Shown: positions 10,199 through 25,481 of the stretch, piece by piece
Layout: each line of letters starts with the position of its first letter
Position numbering within the stretch: the first letter of the stretch is position 1
Assembly: GCA_964035795.1 (NCBI GenBank)
Contig: OZ038322.1
Span: 7,579,037 to 7,643,036, forward strand
Source of the DNA: Pterobdella sp. o SKG-2022
Taxonomy: Eukaryota > Annelida > Clitellata > Hirudinida > Piscicolidae
Direction of reading: 5' to 3'
Length of the DNA: 64,000 nucleotides
The notes under the pieces: generated by a model
Databases searched by the model: none
What the model was told of the DNA's origin: nothing
What the model saw: the letters and a program-made list of their open reading frames with translations, nothing else
Translations under genes and position numbers: made by a program

Positions 10199-13100
10199 TA
10201 ACAATTTTCAGGTTTAAATTCTAAAAGTGAAATTCCTATTTGAAAAAGACATGAACCGAAAAGTTGGTGATCCGATGCAGCTGTGAGGTGTCTTCTATGC
10301 TCTTGGTCGGCTGTATGTCCAGCTTTGAAGTTCAAATTTCATTTTAGCCAATATTTTTCATGGAAAATTTTCAAAATTCCATAAAATCAGCAGATAAGTA
10401 AAAATTTTATTTACAGAAAAAACGATTCCGAAGAACAACAAGCAAGAAACTCGTATCTGCCATTCTACTTCAATGTTTTTCTTGCCTGTGTTAAAATACC
10501 GCTTGAAAGTTTCAAGTCTCACTTTTCATTTTCAAAACAGTACGTAAATAAAATTTGCTTTATTAATCAAACTTTTGCGGATTCTCAGAAATAAAATTAC
10601 AATTGTCCAATGGTTCATTAGAATCTTTCCGACAATAAGCTTTTAAAACTTTTTAATCAACTAATCAATAATTTCGTTTTATTCCATCGAATTTGATAAT
10701 TTTTGCATATTTTCATCAAGCGAATTGCATTTGAAAAATCATTCTTTCTTCTTAACTTGATGGTAAAGCTAAGAAAAAAAATTGGTGGAAAAAATTCTCA
10801 AAAAGTGTTCATACAAAGCTACACATCCAGACTTTTAAGTTTGATACCCAAATAGACTCAAGGCAGTTATCATAGAAGAAAATATGTACGTAAACTGAGC
10901 TACCGGTTTTCAATGTAGCCACCAGTGCTTCTGAGTTCATCCTTTGGCGATACGATGATAAAGTTAAAGATCTTTTGAATGGAAATACCGTTGCTTGATA
11001 CGTTTTCTAATGGTTGAAAATAGGCCAAAAGTTTTTTCAATTGTGCTGAAAACTCACTACTGAATGCTGTAAGTTTGTAGAAACACTTCAATTTAAATAG
11101 TTCGATTAATCAATGTTCAGCAATGTTGAAAGTCTGTATCGGTTTCATAAGCGGTCAAGAAAACCTGAATACATGTTTTATAGGATTATTTTACATTAGA
11201 ACATGTTCAAAATTCTAAGCTAAATTCCGATTCATCTCAGTTTTTGATATATATATATAAACAAATAAGTTGATATTTTTCGAAGCTTATTAATTAAAAC
11301 TATTTAGGAAGTACTTTTTAAGGATGAAATAAAACTTTTAATATATTATTGTTCCACTCCACCCAAAGTACGTATATATATGGATTGCATGATTCAGAAC
11401 AACAGATGCAAAAATCACAACATGCTTTAAATTCAAATGAAATTTTGAGTTTATTCAAATGTTGATTTTGAGAAGTATTTTTGGAATTTTACTATGAACT
11501 TCATTCTATGGATAAATTTTACAAAATAAACTCCAACTTTTTGAGTTTTGATTTTGTTTCAGCTTTTTTCCCGTAAGTTTTGTTGATTGTTGCTATAAAT
11601 AAGGACTCAATTATGTAATGAGTTATTCAAACTTTTTTGGATTGGGAATATTTTAAGCTTTTACACTTTGAATAGACTACAAATCTTTTCAAATTCCTTT
11701 AGCTAGTATCTAGTTGAAATGTTATATTTAAAAAAACTATTGGAAATAAAATTATTGAAACATACTTTGAAACTGAATAATAATGATCATGAATATGAAT
11801 CAATTAATTTAATCAAAGGCACCAGAGTAATGCACGCATCATTTCACCGTCCATTTAATAGTTTTTATATATTCAAATGGTTAAAGTTTAAACCAAACAC
11901 TTTTCTTAAAAAAACAAAACGGAGCTTCACTTGGTAATGTGAACTTGACTTACACTGTTGTTTTTGATTCAGTTCAAATTTTCTCTATACTATGCTAAGT
12001 CAATTCAACATACTGAATAGCTTGGTTATTTCAATCAATAATGCTCAAAACCACCACTAAGGTCCTGTGAAACTTCTTATAAATTCTAATTTGTTATATG
12101 TATCTTATGTGGCCTTGTAGAGCTAACTTCCACGCCACTGTAATAATACTGTCTCTATTCCATTATCTGAATGGAGAAAAGTATTTTTTATAGAATTTTC
12201 AAGCGGTTTGTTTAGGGTATATCTTCTTTATAGTGTTTGCATAAATTAGTACATGCTAATTTTAATATATTGTTGATCTCATGAATAAGAACTTTTAAGT
12301 CTCTCATAATTATCAAAAAGCTCTATAAATATATAACCGAAAACTCCATAAATTTTTTATAAAAATCATGATTCACCTAAATTTAAAATAAGAATCATTT
12401 ATAAAACGTGAAACAAATATCAAGTAATTATATTTTCTTATATAAGTTACCCAACGTGAACGATACAATTTTCTCAATTTTAAAGTTATAACCTACTGAA
12501 CATTAAACATTTGGCTTTAAAAAACACACACTTCATAGAAATGATCTTTCGTTGTTATTGTTATTATTGTTTCTTAGCAGTATTCTTATTGCTTATTTTT
12601 TTTTGGAATTGATATTATTTGTTTTCTATCTATTTGATGTTTTTTTTTATGTTTTAGTTGAAAAATTTTTACATATAATTACTTTTATTGTTTTTGTTAT
12701 TATTATTTTTTTATTATCATTTCTATTATTATTTTTAAGTTATATTACTGTACGAATATTTTTAAGCAGTTTTATTCCTGTTGTTATTAGTATTATTTAA
12801 ACGGTTCAAAAGTTTTATTCAAAGCATTGTTAAGAACGCAGACCTGCTTAATTTAATTCTCAGTTTGAGATTCACGTTCAATAGAAAAACCGAAACAAAT
12901 TTTGAATTATCTCAAAAACTGAGTGCATGATAAGAACACAAAATAGTGCAAAAAACTTTTGAAGTTTTGCTGAGTAAAAAAATATGCTCTCAGAACTTGA
13001 GGTAATTAAGGGAACGCTTCAGTTCTAATCAAATTCCTTCACAAATATCATTATCAAGCGTTTCTAAACACACGGAAGACTTGTGATTAATGGCTCAAAA

Positions 13101-13545
13101 TACTATAGAAATTGATATATTTCAATGGAATTCAATAAAATAAATTTAACAAGTTCTAATCAGCTTATTTGATATTTTACTTTTAAAAACTGACACAGAT
13201 TGTTTTATTCAAATGAGAATTCATTATGTTTTGAAATATCTTTCATAAGAAAAGAATTTCTTATAAAAATCTTGTATTATCGAGGGTTTACAATAAAATT
13301 ATTGAAGCTTAATGTTTTCCTTTACGTTATTGATGAAATGATATGAAAATCGAAACTCCTACTTTGTATTTTAACCAAGAGAATGAAGTTGGTTACTATC
13401 AGAATCGTAACCTTCCATGATTAACATTTACACTTTTCATACAATCCAATCTATCATTAACTTCTCAAATTAATAATCTTGAATATAATTCAATTAGAAC
13501 AGTAAATAAAATGCATTTTTAAAATACTTTTAAACAGCTCCAAAA
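10199..13545. other. Intergenic AT-rich region
   Basis: This region holds no exon I can support. Minus-strand stretches at 10245-10340 and 10900-11091 stay open but match no M13 segment. 12552-12800 is T-rich low-complexity sequence that reads as hydrophobic residues. The 5' exon of the M13 unit and the promoter of the TRPA gene should lie here. Confidence 0.4.
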
Positions 13546-16500
13546 ATGAACACGGCCAAAAGAGAGCGTCTATCGAAGCGGAAGATGCGTAAAAATATCA
13601 CGAGCTTTCAAAGCATGGCGTCAGTCCTCACGAAAACGTTAAGAGGAAACAGAAGAAACAGGCCTTCTAGATCTGCACCCGAAGACACTGTGATATCAAA
13701 AGACATTCACTACGAAGAAATGGATGTGTCTTTGGTCCAGGTGGAGTTTGATGGGTTGAGTTATTAGCAAGATTTATCTTAAGTGAGACTTGGATAGTGG
13801 CATTTAAAATTTAAGGATTGCCCTATTTAACTTTTTTTTCAGCGGTAAATACCTATAAAAAAGTTTAAGAAACTCGTTTTGATAATAAAAAATCAGATAA
13901 AGTTTAAGAGATATATATCAAATCAAAAGCCATAATCAACTTTTATATGAACTGCTTTGAAGCCCCATAAGTAAATCTCTGAGCCCCCCATCCAGGCGGC
14001 TCGTAACGGCTTGACAGAAGTAGTATTGAGGTATCTGGAAGAAGGAGACAGTACAAGGTACATGTTGTATTGTGAAGTTTTGTAATTATGTAAAGATTTA
14101 ACACGAATCGATTTTGAAATGTTTTCAGTTTTCAAATGACTTTACTCATTCATTTAGAATTTATATTGTGAGCCTCAAACCATCTGAAAAATTGTTTTCA
14201 CTTTTAATTAGTGTTCCAAAATAACTTAATGCAAAAATTGCGTTGTTTGTATTAACTCGATAATGTGAGTTCGACATACGCAAATCTTCGTGAAGTTTTG
14301 ATTTACGTGGGAATTGTTGTTTTCATGCTAGATATTCTAATTTTAAAAAGTTTCAATGTGTTAGAAACTATAAATTTCATATGAAATCCATGTATGTTAA
14401 TATGCGTAATTATTTGAATTTATATTTTCGTCATTATTTCTCATGATCTTGAAATGAATTTATGAATGTTTTCAAAGAAAAAATATTATATAAAACTTTG
14501 GTAAAATTTAAAGATCAAATAAATTTACATGAAAAAAAACCTACACTTGATAAGCGAAGCCGTATTGTAAGAATTTAACTCAAAAAAAGATATTTTGTAT
14601 ATAAAACTCTTACGAATGTTGTAAAGCTATATGCAAACTTGAAGCTTCTGAAATGGTTTTAGGGTGATAAACGATGTTGATGAAGAGGGGTTCACGGCCC
14701 TCCATTACGCATCCAGGTTTGACCAGCTTGATGTTATGAAGATACTAGTGGACTATGGGGCTGGTCTGTTTATTTGATGTATTATAGTGTCAGTTTGAAA
14801 AAACATACTATGTACTTNNNNNNNNNNNNNNNNNNNNNNNNNNNNNNNNNNNNNNNNNNNNNNNNNNNNNNNNNNNNNNNNNNNNNNNNNNNNNNNNNNN
14901 NNNNNNNNNNNNNNNNNNNNNNNNNNNNNNNNNNNNNNNNNNNNNNNNNNNNNNNNNNNNNNNNNNNNNNNNNNNNNNNNNNNNNNNNNNNNNNNNNNNN
15001 NNNNNNNNNNNNNNNNNTATAATCAGTTTTAAAGGAACATCTTATATATTTATTAATTTACAAAGTGCGAAATTACTATATGGCCATTCATATTTTTGTC
15101 AAAAATCACTCGTTTAAAAATTTTGACCATTTGAAGAAGTGAGAATAAAAAATTTAATACTTTAGTTTTTCCTGAAATAAACATTTATATTCAGAAAAAT
15201 GCAAAAAAATATCGCTTCAAGGGTGCAAAGTTGTTATACAACTACCTTGTTTGTTGGTCTTTTTCAGTGTCAATAATTGATCCATTGAGCTTTTTTGATG
15301 ATTTTGGTATACATCGTTGACATCGACTCGATTAGCTTTTTCAATCAATTAAAAGTTTTTTTCAAGAGATCATATAGCAATGTCGCACATTAATTTCAGT
15401 AATTTGGCCTTTATGTCAAGATGTTCGAAGTTTTAAAAAATACAAACATGGTAATTGAACAGATATAATTTTTTTCTACATTTATCAAAAAATACTAACA
15501 ATTTAACAAAAAATCATTTGTGGTTATATAGCAATTTCGCACTCAGTTTTAATGAAATATCTTACACACTTCTCAAGTAATTCTTTTTGTGGAACTTTAC
15601 ACGAAAAAATTTATATGATTTTTTAAAAACTCATATGGTTTTCGAGAATTCAACTTTATTGTAAAATATTACAAGAGCTAATTTGTATGTACTGATTTTT
15701 TCAAACGTTGTTAAATTTTTTAAAAATAATAAATATTTTCAAAATTTACTACATTTTGAAAATTTGAGTTGAGTCCAAGTATTTTGTAAAAACTTTCTAT
15801 TTTTCTAAGCTATGCAGTACTGGTATTTAATTTTAGTTGTTCATTCATTTTGTTTAGAGTATAAGAGTGAAGTCTGGTTTGAAATTTTGCAGACATAAAT
15901 GTTTGCCAACAGCAGGATGAAATCCGACCTCTTCACCTTTCTTGCAAGTCACTTTACTTCGCTTATAAAGTCTACAACGTTTAATTACAAATTACTAATA
16001 GATATTTTATTGACAGGTACAATTGTTACGAGGCAGTGAAGTTCCTCTTAGAGCATCAAGCCATCATAAACATTAAGGATTCCAAAGGAAGGACCCCTTT
16101 ACATTATGCCACAAGAAAGGGACATGAACGTATTATCAAGGTAGGTGGGAGCTTTATAAAATTTTGGTAGCACTGTGTATACTTCTGTGGTTTGAGTTTT
16201 TGTTCAAAAGTCATGAAGTTTTATGAGAGGTTCTGGGTGTAGTTACTAAAGAATAAAATCAAAAATGTGTCTTGAAAAGAGATTTTAAAAAATGGTTTTG
16301 AAAAGTGTGCAAATTGTTATTGTTCCTATTTTGATATACTTAAGATTGAGCTAAATCAAACCCGATAAAAAAATTGAAATTTGAGATTCATATTATTTGA
16401 ACCAGGAGCAATATTTTGTTATTTATGCATTTTAAGCAGTGATGTTTTCAATAAGAGAAAATTATTATTTGGCAAAAATGAGCTTAGATCAAACCAATGA

Positions 16501-19500
16501 TAACCACAAAAAAAAAAATCATATTATTCATAAATTGAACAAAAAATGGAAAATTTTGTTTTTTCATTATTATGATCTTGCCAATGCAAAGTGATTAATC
16601 ACTACATCATTTGCTTCTGGTGTGATTATTAGGCCTTCATTTAAAATAATTGTTTCACTTGACCAAAAGCATTGTTTCCATAAAAAAATTTAAAAAAATT
16701 TTAGAATATATTATACTATCTGATTTATTCAATTAGTTTAAGCAATTTTAATTCATAATCTTTTGTTCAATTCAATTTTCATCCTTAAACTGTTACAACC
16801 CTCAAAATAATTTCAAAACTTATCAAAATACTATTAAATGTCTACAAAACCATGAAAACACTATAAAGTTATATCAGTTTGAGATAATGATGAATGAGAA
16901 GGCGAGTCTTTCATTTAGGTTCACTAACGTTATCAACACATCTTCTGCTAACAATCATATATCAGTCTATACTGGCGATTTCCAGAGCTTTATATTTTTG
17001 AAATGAAATCATTGAATAAAATTATTTTTAAATTATATTGATTTTTTTCATCCATATATTAAAAAAATATGTTTCTATTCAGACAAGGAAGTATTAAAAT
17101 CGAATCAATTTTAACATTTTCAAACATTCATCCATAAAAAGTACATTCCGTTTCAATAATTAATCGACAAAAGCGCAAAAACTAACTATCTTAGCATAAA
17201 CAAACAAAAACTTTAATATAAGCATAAAACCAACACTAATACTTATAAGCACATACATGCAGACATCTTCACACACACAAAAAAACACTGCACTTACCAA
17301 AAAACAGTTTCCACGCGCATTAACAACCTAACGCTCAGATGCTGATAAGCGTCTCAACCTGCAAAGTCAATGAACAAGATGACGATATGACCTCCCCTCT
17401 CATTATGGCGTCTTTACAAGGCAATGAGAACATCTGTGAAACTCTGGTGATTAATTTTCAGTTTTATCCGATATTATATTTGAAAAGAACCTTGCTCGCT
17501 GTTTTTGGCGCTATATCGCTGTTTGTTTCCATTTCGTTATATTTTTTATTGTTAATATTATCAAAGATAGAAATTTATAGATTAGTTGTTTTTTTTTTGA
17601 ATAAATGTATCTAAAATTTCTTATTTTTAAAGCAGCTAGACAAACTCATTTTTCATTATTTTTGTTTTTCTAAATTTTTATTTTTCTTATTCATAATCAA
17701 AATACATTGGGAAACTATTTTGTTTGATAGAAAAGGTCATTGTAGTTATTTTACGAATGCAAATAGAAGTTGAAGTACAGCTGAGAACTGCAAATTTGTG
17801 CATAGATTTAATTTAATTATATCTATCTACCAATTTAAAAGCGACTATCAGCCAAAGCTTATTCTTCATATACCAATCCTAGCCCTAACCTTCCGACCCT
17901 CGTCTAGCTATCTACCAACATTAATTTAACTCATCAAAATCAGATCTAACATTACATCTAACTCTTCATAAAGATATCGAGGGGAGCTCAGGTAGAATTG
18001 AGAGACATTAACAATATGACTCCTTTAATGTGGGCAGCCGCTGAAGGCCACACTAAAGTTTGTGAAGTCCTGCTCAAGTCAGGTTAGTTGCTTTGAAGCA
18101 TTTCTTTGAATGATGATAACAATGTCATTAAATGATCTTTCGAGAAAGCTTTTCATGATAAATGCTGTTATTTTCTATGGGAATGAATATGTTTGTATGT
18201 TCTTATCTAAGTTTTTATGTTGCTCCATTGAACGTTCATAAACAATTAGAAAAAACGTGGTTTTAGTCATAGATTGAAGTATTTTCTAAATACTCGAAGA
18301 AGGCAATTCTTAAAGTGCGCGATACAAAATAAATGATTTTTTTAGAATAAAATTAATAAGATCTTAGCTCACAATAATGAAAAAAATTACTTATCTTTCA
18401 ATGAAAACGCATTTCAAGAAAAAAATTATGGGGAAAGTTAGTTGATAAGAGATCAATTGTTCATTGAATCGAATAAATTTTATTTAAATTTATATAAATT
18501 TTTAAAATTTTTTGTTCTCACTGCATAAACGTAAAATATTCGATGAAAGTTTAACAATCGATAAAATCTCTTGATTTCTATCCAGCCCTCAGGTATGGGC
18601 AAAGAAGTCAAGAAAGATACATAAGAGCTTATGATAAGGAAGGCAGCACTGCTTTGCACTTGGCAGTCTTGAATGGGAAACTTTCTGTATGTTTGAATCA
18701 TTGTATAAGATGAAGAATAATGTTAGAACTGAATCATTCCCCAGGTAGTTAACTTACTAATCTGTTATGGGGCTAATGTCAACACAACTAAGGTCTAGTG
18801 AGAGCTATTTAATCGTTGAAAATATTTTGATCACGATGAATTTTAAATGTAGTAAACCTTATATTAAATGGCTCATTAGATGAATAGAACAACTTGTCTT
18901 CATTTGTCTGCCACTGCGGGCTACGTGGACATCTTAAAAGTCCTGATTTTCCATGCAGCAAACATCAATTGCCAAGACGGAGACCAAATGACGCCTGTTC
19001 ATAGGTGAAAAACTTTGAAAAATAGAAAATAATATATGGATTTCATATAAGATGTATTACTTTAAATTCTTTTTTGAATGCCACAGGGCCGCCTTGTACA
19101 ACAAAGTGGAAGTTTTAGAGTATCTGATTTCCAGGGTGAACTGGTCTTCAGTTTTTATTACATGCAACTTTTAAATATTTTTCGAAATGTTTTATATATA
19201 TGATAAGTATTAAAAGGCCACTTATTTCAATTAATTCACAATAAATTAGTTGAAATACCAGTTTTGAATGTTTTTTTTGCTTTTAACAAACATCAAACTA
19301 TAACTGCAATGTCAATAGAATAATAAAGTGAAATTAAAAAACCAGGGTGCGGACATCAACGCGAAGGACCAAAAGAATATGTCACCCCTGCATTGTGCCT
19401 GTTGGAAAGGGCAGCTCGATGCCGTCAACTTCTTGCTCAACCAGGTGCCGAGTGGTGAAACTTTCAAGTGCTTAACTAAATATTTAAACTGAATATTAGG

Positions 19501-22500
19501 ATAATTATACTTACATCCAAATTTTATAATTCAAATTTGAATTTATGAAAGTTATTTCATATACATAATGGTTATTCAACTAGGGAGCTCACATATCAGA
19601 GAGGGATATAACATTGAAAACGGCACTGCATTGGGCTGTCAAATGCTCACACTTTCCTGTTGCCATGGCTCTGTTGGCGGTGGCAAATTTCTCTATGTCT
19701 CTAAAAATTTTTTTAAACAAACAATTTTAACCATTTCTTAAAATTGTTTTAAAAAATGAAAAATTTTATAATGAAAGTATCAATGAATTTTATTTTATAG
19801 AATGCGACTGGTCAAAGTCTGGTGGGCTTGACGGACAAGAACGACCAAACGGCCTTGCATTATGCTGCTTTCATAGGAAACGTTGAGGTGGATTTAATGT
19901 TACATTAAATATGCTTGTATGACTTGTATCGTATGCTTTATGACTCGTGAAATATCAATATAATTGAAATAAAGCAACCTTTTATAAAAGATTTTGAAAC
20001 TGCTGTTGGACGTCGGAGCGAAGTGTGATGCCAAAGACCAAGAAGAAAGATCACCTCTGCACATCGCTGCTCAGTCTGTTACTAATACTTTTACATAATA
20101 TAAAAATTTTTAATTGATTTAGTCGAAATTTGAATAAAAAATAAGCTAATGTATTTGCTATGTTGAAAAAAGTATTTTTTAGTGAAAAATCACTCAAAAT
20201 TCAAATTTTGTATAAAATGGCTTTATGATAATCAAAAAAATCATCATCAAAAGAATTGAAATATTCATTTCAAAATAGTGTTAACATATATCTACAGAAA
20301 TGACAGGGTCGAGTGCATCGAATGCTTGGTTCACGCCAGCTCCCATGAAACTAACGATGAAGACCTGGATGGCAGAACTCCATTGCTTCTTGCTTGTCTT
20401 AGTGGACACCATCAAGCTGTGCAAGCGCTGTTGGCTTTGGGAGCTGATGTCATGAAGAGGTTGCTAAAGTTTATTCGGGTTATTTATAATGAAGTTTTTG
20501 AGACAAAAAGTAATTAATCAAAAATTTAAAATTTTTCGAAAACATATCAAAATGTTTATTCATTCAAAAAAGTTATGAAAGTTTTTAAATCTTCATTAAT
20601 TTAAATAATTTAGTTTCATCTTTATGCTTGAGAAAAAAAACATTTCTATGCAACTCTCAACCACGCATCATGGGAAAAATGACGATATTGTAAATACTCA
20701 TCACAGAGATGACGAGCACTGCACAGGCCTCATGTTGGCGGCCTCCCAGGGCCACTCCAACCTAATGCGCATTCTCCTCGACAACCATGCATCAGTCAAT
20801 GATTTGGACAAAATGAAGGTTTTGAACCTTAATACATTTTAATGAACTTCAGATGTATTCGTATGGTTAACATCATATAGGTCGTTCAGACGTACATTAT
20901 TAAACACTGTCTACAGAACACAGCTCTTCATTATGCATGTGCCAATGGCCACGCAGATGTGGTAGAGTTATTGTTAGACCGCAAAGCTGATGTGACGCTT
21001 AAGAATGCCCAAAATAGTACACCATTAGATTTAGCCATTGACAACCAACATATTGATGTCGCAAATCTATTGTTCTCCAACAAAAGGTTTTATAGTCGTC
21101 TATCTTTTTGTCTTCGTCCAATATTTTATAGAACAAAATGATGTATTTTTGGCATATAAGTGCTTTTTCTGTGAATAACTAAGCACTATAAAATGTGTAA
21201 TAAAACTTGTAATTAACTCATTATTCTTGAAAGATTGATAGAACTTGTAAATAAAAGATTATTTAATTTTGTAAACAACTCAGCACATGCCAAGACTGCA
21301 TGAGTGTACGTGATGACAAGGGAAACACCCCCATGGACCGCCTGATCGCCAAAATGCCCGATACTGTTATTGTGAGTGTTTGGGAATTTTAATTAGTCTA
21401 TATCTTTACAATTTTTTATTTATTTATACACTTTTCAGATGATTTTAGATCATTGTATTGAACGCACAAGTAGAGATGACGAAGAAAAAAATTTAACTGT
21501 AGGTTCCAACTGAACTTCAAAATTTCTACAATTTCTGAAATTTTCATCGATATTAATAGATTTTGATCTGTTTAAAATTTTAATAGCATCACTATCACAA
21601 CAGATCACCTTCAACTACAAGTTCATAGACCCGGGCCCAGACGACCCTAGTAGTCTAAAAAACAGATACCTTGCCTTGAATGTAGTTTCTCATTTAATTA
21701 TCTAGTTATTTTAACCCGTTAAAATACTAACTTTATAACGATATGCTATCTTCAGACCATGGTGAATCATGGGAGAGACGTATTATTGTCCCATCCACTT
21801 TGCCAAAACCTTCTCTTCCAAAAATGGTACTGTATTTGATAGTTTCAATTAATTTTACAAATAAATATATTAAGTAAAAATGTAACGTTAAAGCTCATTA
21901 TATAAAAACTTTTTTTATAGGGTGAACTTTGGCAGATCGACATTCATTATCAACCTCATCACCTACATCGGTTATCTTTCATGTTTGACCGCCTTTGCAG
22001 TCCTCAAGTATACAGACCAACCACCAGCCCACAGCAACAATGAAAACGCCTCAAGCATGCCTATCTCCTTCAACAGTCTTATAAGCCCCAGAACGGGAAA
22101 GTTATCTTCAAACTTTTCATGTTTTTTGGACAGTGCTTCTTTTGTAGGAACGAATTATAATTTTGCTGTTAATTTTAAGACTACGTTTTCACTTGCCAAT
22201 AATGCCACTTCTCCCAAAGTGACCGGGTCTAACTTTTATGTACGTTTGAATTGTTAATTAATTCATTTTTCAATTCAATTTTCATATCTATTACTTAAAA
22301 ATAAAATTTTTTAAAATGAATCAAAACATGCACAGAAAAATGAGAAAAAGGTTTTGATAGTGATGTTGTACTTTTTTGTGGCCACATTCTTCATTAGAGA
22401 TGTCATAAAGATATTCAGCCAAGTGAGTTTAAAATTTTGAATTTCCCCACTATTTGTTATTTTCATGAAATTGCAACAAAAGTACTTGATTGAATATTAA

Positions 22501-25481
22501 AAAAGTGCTTCGAAAGAAAATATGAACAAAACTTAATTTCAATTTATAACACGATTCCGTTCGAAATGGGATAAGTCCAATACCCTTTATTTTTGCAAAG
22601 CTTGTGAAAACAAACAATTTAGAAAAAACGCAAAAAAGGTTTTTAATTTTATTCTGAAAAACTATTAAAAAGCTCAAATCAAAGATATAAGGAAATAATT
22701 TTGATTTGAAAGTTTAAACAATGAAACACGAGATATTTGTATGATGAAAAGTTTAGCCTTGCTCTAATCTAGTGTTGAAAAGGCTAAGAAAACAAAAAGA
22801 ATTTATAAAACTGAGTAAAAACAACAAAAAGTTCAAAATAGGATGAAATTGAAATAGATTTCCAGAACTCAGGATCAAATCAATAGAGATGTTTTGATTT
22901 CATGAAGATTGATAAGATTTGGTCTCTAGATAATCTCGTTGTTGACTTTTGAAAATGTTTTTTGTCGTACATTAAATAATTAATTTTTGAATTATATTTT
23001 CATAAATCCGATGAAAGTTTGAGAGTCAGATTTCGAGAGGCATAGTTATTTGAAATGATCCTATATATTAGAACCATAACTATATCATATCATTCTAAAA
23101 ATCTTTACATAGAAACAATTCTCGACAGAAATGGAGGTATCTGACTAACATATACAACATCATTGTTTGGCTGTTGATTGCTACCACAATCCTCTTTGTG
23201 CAAGACTATGAGGAAGAGCTGCATATAGATGAGTTGAGTTGGAGAGCTGGATGGATAGCACTGTTTCTTGCTTGGATCAACTTCATTATGTACCTTAGGA
23301 GGTTACAGATTAGCTTTGGGTTTTTTGGGTCTTTGTCAATTGAGATGACGTTTCTAGTTTATAAAATGTAAAATGTATAAATCTTTCAATGTTGGGAGTC
23401 AAACATATATAAAATTTAAAAATGACGTAAAAGTTTTTTGGTTGACAGAATAGACTACTTGGGCATCTACGTCATCATGTTTGTGTCTGTGTTGTCAAGT
23501 TTAATCAAAGTCGGTTCTTACTTATTAAATTTATTTAAAAAAATATATATTCAAAGAACTTCGCTGAAACGCATAATTGATCTATTAAAACAAAAATCTT
23601 TTCAGATCATGTTAGTCTTTGCTATGTTTTGTGCTGCATTCGTCAGCTCTTTCTACATCTTATCCAATAGAGAGGTTACTGTTTCAGTACTATTACATGG
23701 TTTTACAAATAAATTTTCACTTATGAAACAATGAGTTATCAAATAAATGTTTTTTTTTAAATTTGGAGTATATTTCTAACATTAAAATACTTCTTTATAG
23801 TCTGAATTTTAAATTGAATTTATTATAAATAAAAATGTGAAAATAGAAAATAGTGGTGGAAGCAATAAAAAAATTTTCAAAAGTTTGTTACAAAGTTATT
23901 TATTTTTTACAAAATTATCATCAAGTATCTCTGATGATGATTTACTAAAAAATCGTAAAGCTTCGTAATAAACTTTTTTGAATATCTTTGTATTTTATTT
24001 TACCACATTCTTTGTAAGCTCACACTTTGGTTAAGTAAAATCAAAAACCACTCATAAAAACCCGCACTGAACCTCAACAGCACAGCTTTGAGTCGATAAC
24101 CTCTTCCATCATTAGTATTCTCATAATGACCCTGGGAGAGGTAAGCTATGCAGACTTCCAAGAATCAATTGAACTTCAGCATGACGGAAACTTGCTTATC
24201 GTCATTTTTGTGATTTTAATGCCAATTGCTCTCATGAATCTAATGGTTTGTGTTGGATGAGAAGTTATAGATTTTTAATTTTTGTTATTGTTTGATGTGG
24301 TTTAAATTAGAAAAATGTATCATCACTTTGAAAGAAATATCTATTTGAATTTATATTCTATCAAGCGTAACATTCAAAGTCTAATAAATTGCATAATATA
24401 ATTTATGGAATCCAATTCCAATCATCTAAAATCTGAATGTCAAACTTGAACATAGATCGGTGTTGCAGTAGGAGACATCGATAAAATCCAGAGAAATGCT
24501 TATCTCAAAAGGATTGGTTTACAAGTGAATGTTACTTTTTGTTCAAATTAAGTTATTAAAAAAATTTTAATCACTAGCATAACCAAAACCAAGATATGTA
24601 ACAAGCTAACATTTTTCCTCAGAATCAACCTAATAATATCGAATTAATACAAAAGCATTATACTCGTAAAAACCAAGGTGGACCTTATGTACAGCATAGA
24701 AAATAACATGCCACGGTTTCTGCAGAAAAAATTTCATCAGTCTAGAACCACTATCAAGCCAAACGAAGAACAGAGTGTCAAATCCCACAGGGTAACTTTA
24801 TGAACAGAAGTGTATTTTTTTCAAGGATTTCATAGTTATATACATATTTAATGCTCAAAATTTAAGAATAATTATTTTTATTGAAGAAATCGTGAAACTA
24901 AGAAAAATTTTAAATATAGTAGTCAAGAAAAAATCTATATCTACAAAAATCATTACAAGTGAAATTGAAATACAGTTCAGATGGTTCGGAGCTCAAAGAA
25001 AGGTTCAATTCATAGCTCAAGACCAGAAAGATCGTCTCACTTCAAAACTAGAAATCCTTGTCGACAAATCGAAGACTCAACAAAGACAGTGCGTAAAATT
25101 CTTTTTTAAAATTGTATACACTTGTGGTTAATTAAAAATAATTCAAACTATTACCAAATAAAACATAATGGGATAAATGAAAAAATGTTCAGAATCAAAA
25201 GTATTATGATGTGCCTGCAACACCAGAACATTCTGATCCAGGACATCGCCAAGAAACTAAACATTCACTCCACTATTCCCCAAATATCTTCGAGCTCAAT
25301 GGACCCCAGAGCGCATAACTTTGGCAGAAACCATGGAAGATTGTCATACAATATGTCAAACACCTCCGATGTTTTGCCCACTCCCAAAAACCTGTCTGTT
25401 TATAGCAATGTGAACATCGAAGAAGGAAACCGATGGAGAAAAAAGTCAATTAGACCAACGAAACATATTAACTTCGCTTGA
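13546..25481 (+). CDS. TRPA1: TRPA-type ion channel, ankyrin-rich
   Basis: This is a non-selective cation channel of the plasma membrane, and TRPA channels sense irritants or heat. About 31 exons join in frame to roughly 1,220 residues. They are 13546-13740, 13996-14057, 14663-14763, [gap], 16017-16140, 17339-17446, 17974-18082, 18586-18686, 18745-18792, 18880-19004, 19087-19135, 19346-19444, 19584-19679, 19801-19887, 19991-20077, 20307-20459, 20707-20818, 20917-21086, 21284-21371, 21439-21498, 21604-21681, 21756-21826, 21921-22239, 22336-22422, 23129-23301, 23449-23509, 23606-23674, 24081-24245, 24456-24524, 24678-24791, about 24910-25088, and 25193-25481. More than twelve ankyrin repeats (TPLHYA-type) precede FNYKFIDPGPDDP and six membrane helices. 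The pore reads MTLGEVSYADF and is followed by IGVAVGDIDKIQ. The start ATG has a Kozak-like A at -3. One ankyrin exon is missing in the N gap. A polyadenylation signal lies at 25613. Confidence 0.93.
14818..15017. other. Assembly gap (200 N) within the TRPA gene
   Basis: The gap is flanked by TRPA exons whose phases do not match: the exon ending at 14763 is phase 1 and the exon at 16017 needs phase 2. An ankyrin exon ending in ...AA-R, to meet YNCYEAVKFLLEH, must lie in or next to the gap. Confidence 0.95.
23872..23990. repeat. Foldback element, copy 2
   Basis: The arms TTTTCAAAAGTTTGTTAC and, reverse-complemented, TTCAAAAAAGTTTATTAC flank the family core, which reads ACGAAGCTTTACGA on the minus strand. 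It is inserted in a TRPA intron between the exon for the last pore-proximal helix and the pore exon. It is more diverged than the other copies. Confidence 0.5.

Noticed and set aside
12552..12800. Hydrophobic 82-residue plus-strand frame resembling a membrane protein
   Set aside because: The sequence is T-rich low complexity. Phe/Leu/Ile/Val codons follow from composition, and no neighbour exon or homologous motif was seen.
17339..17614. Independent small membrane protein starting at 17339
   Set aside because: The first 108 bases are a TRPA ankyrin exon ending at a GT donor, and the hydrophobic tail is intron.
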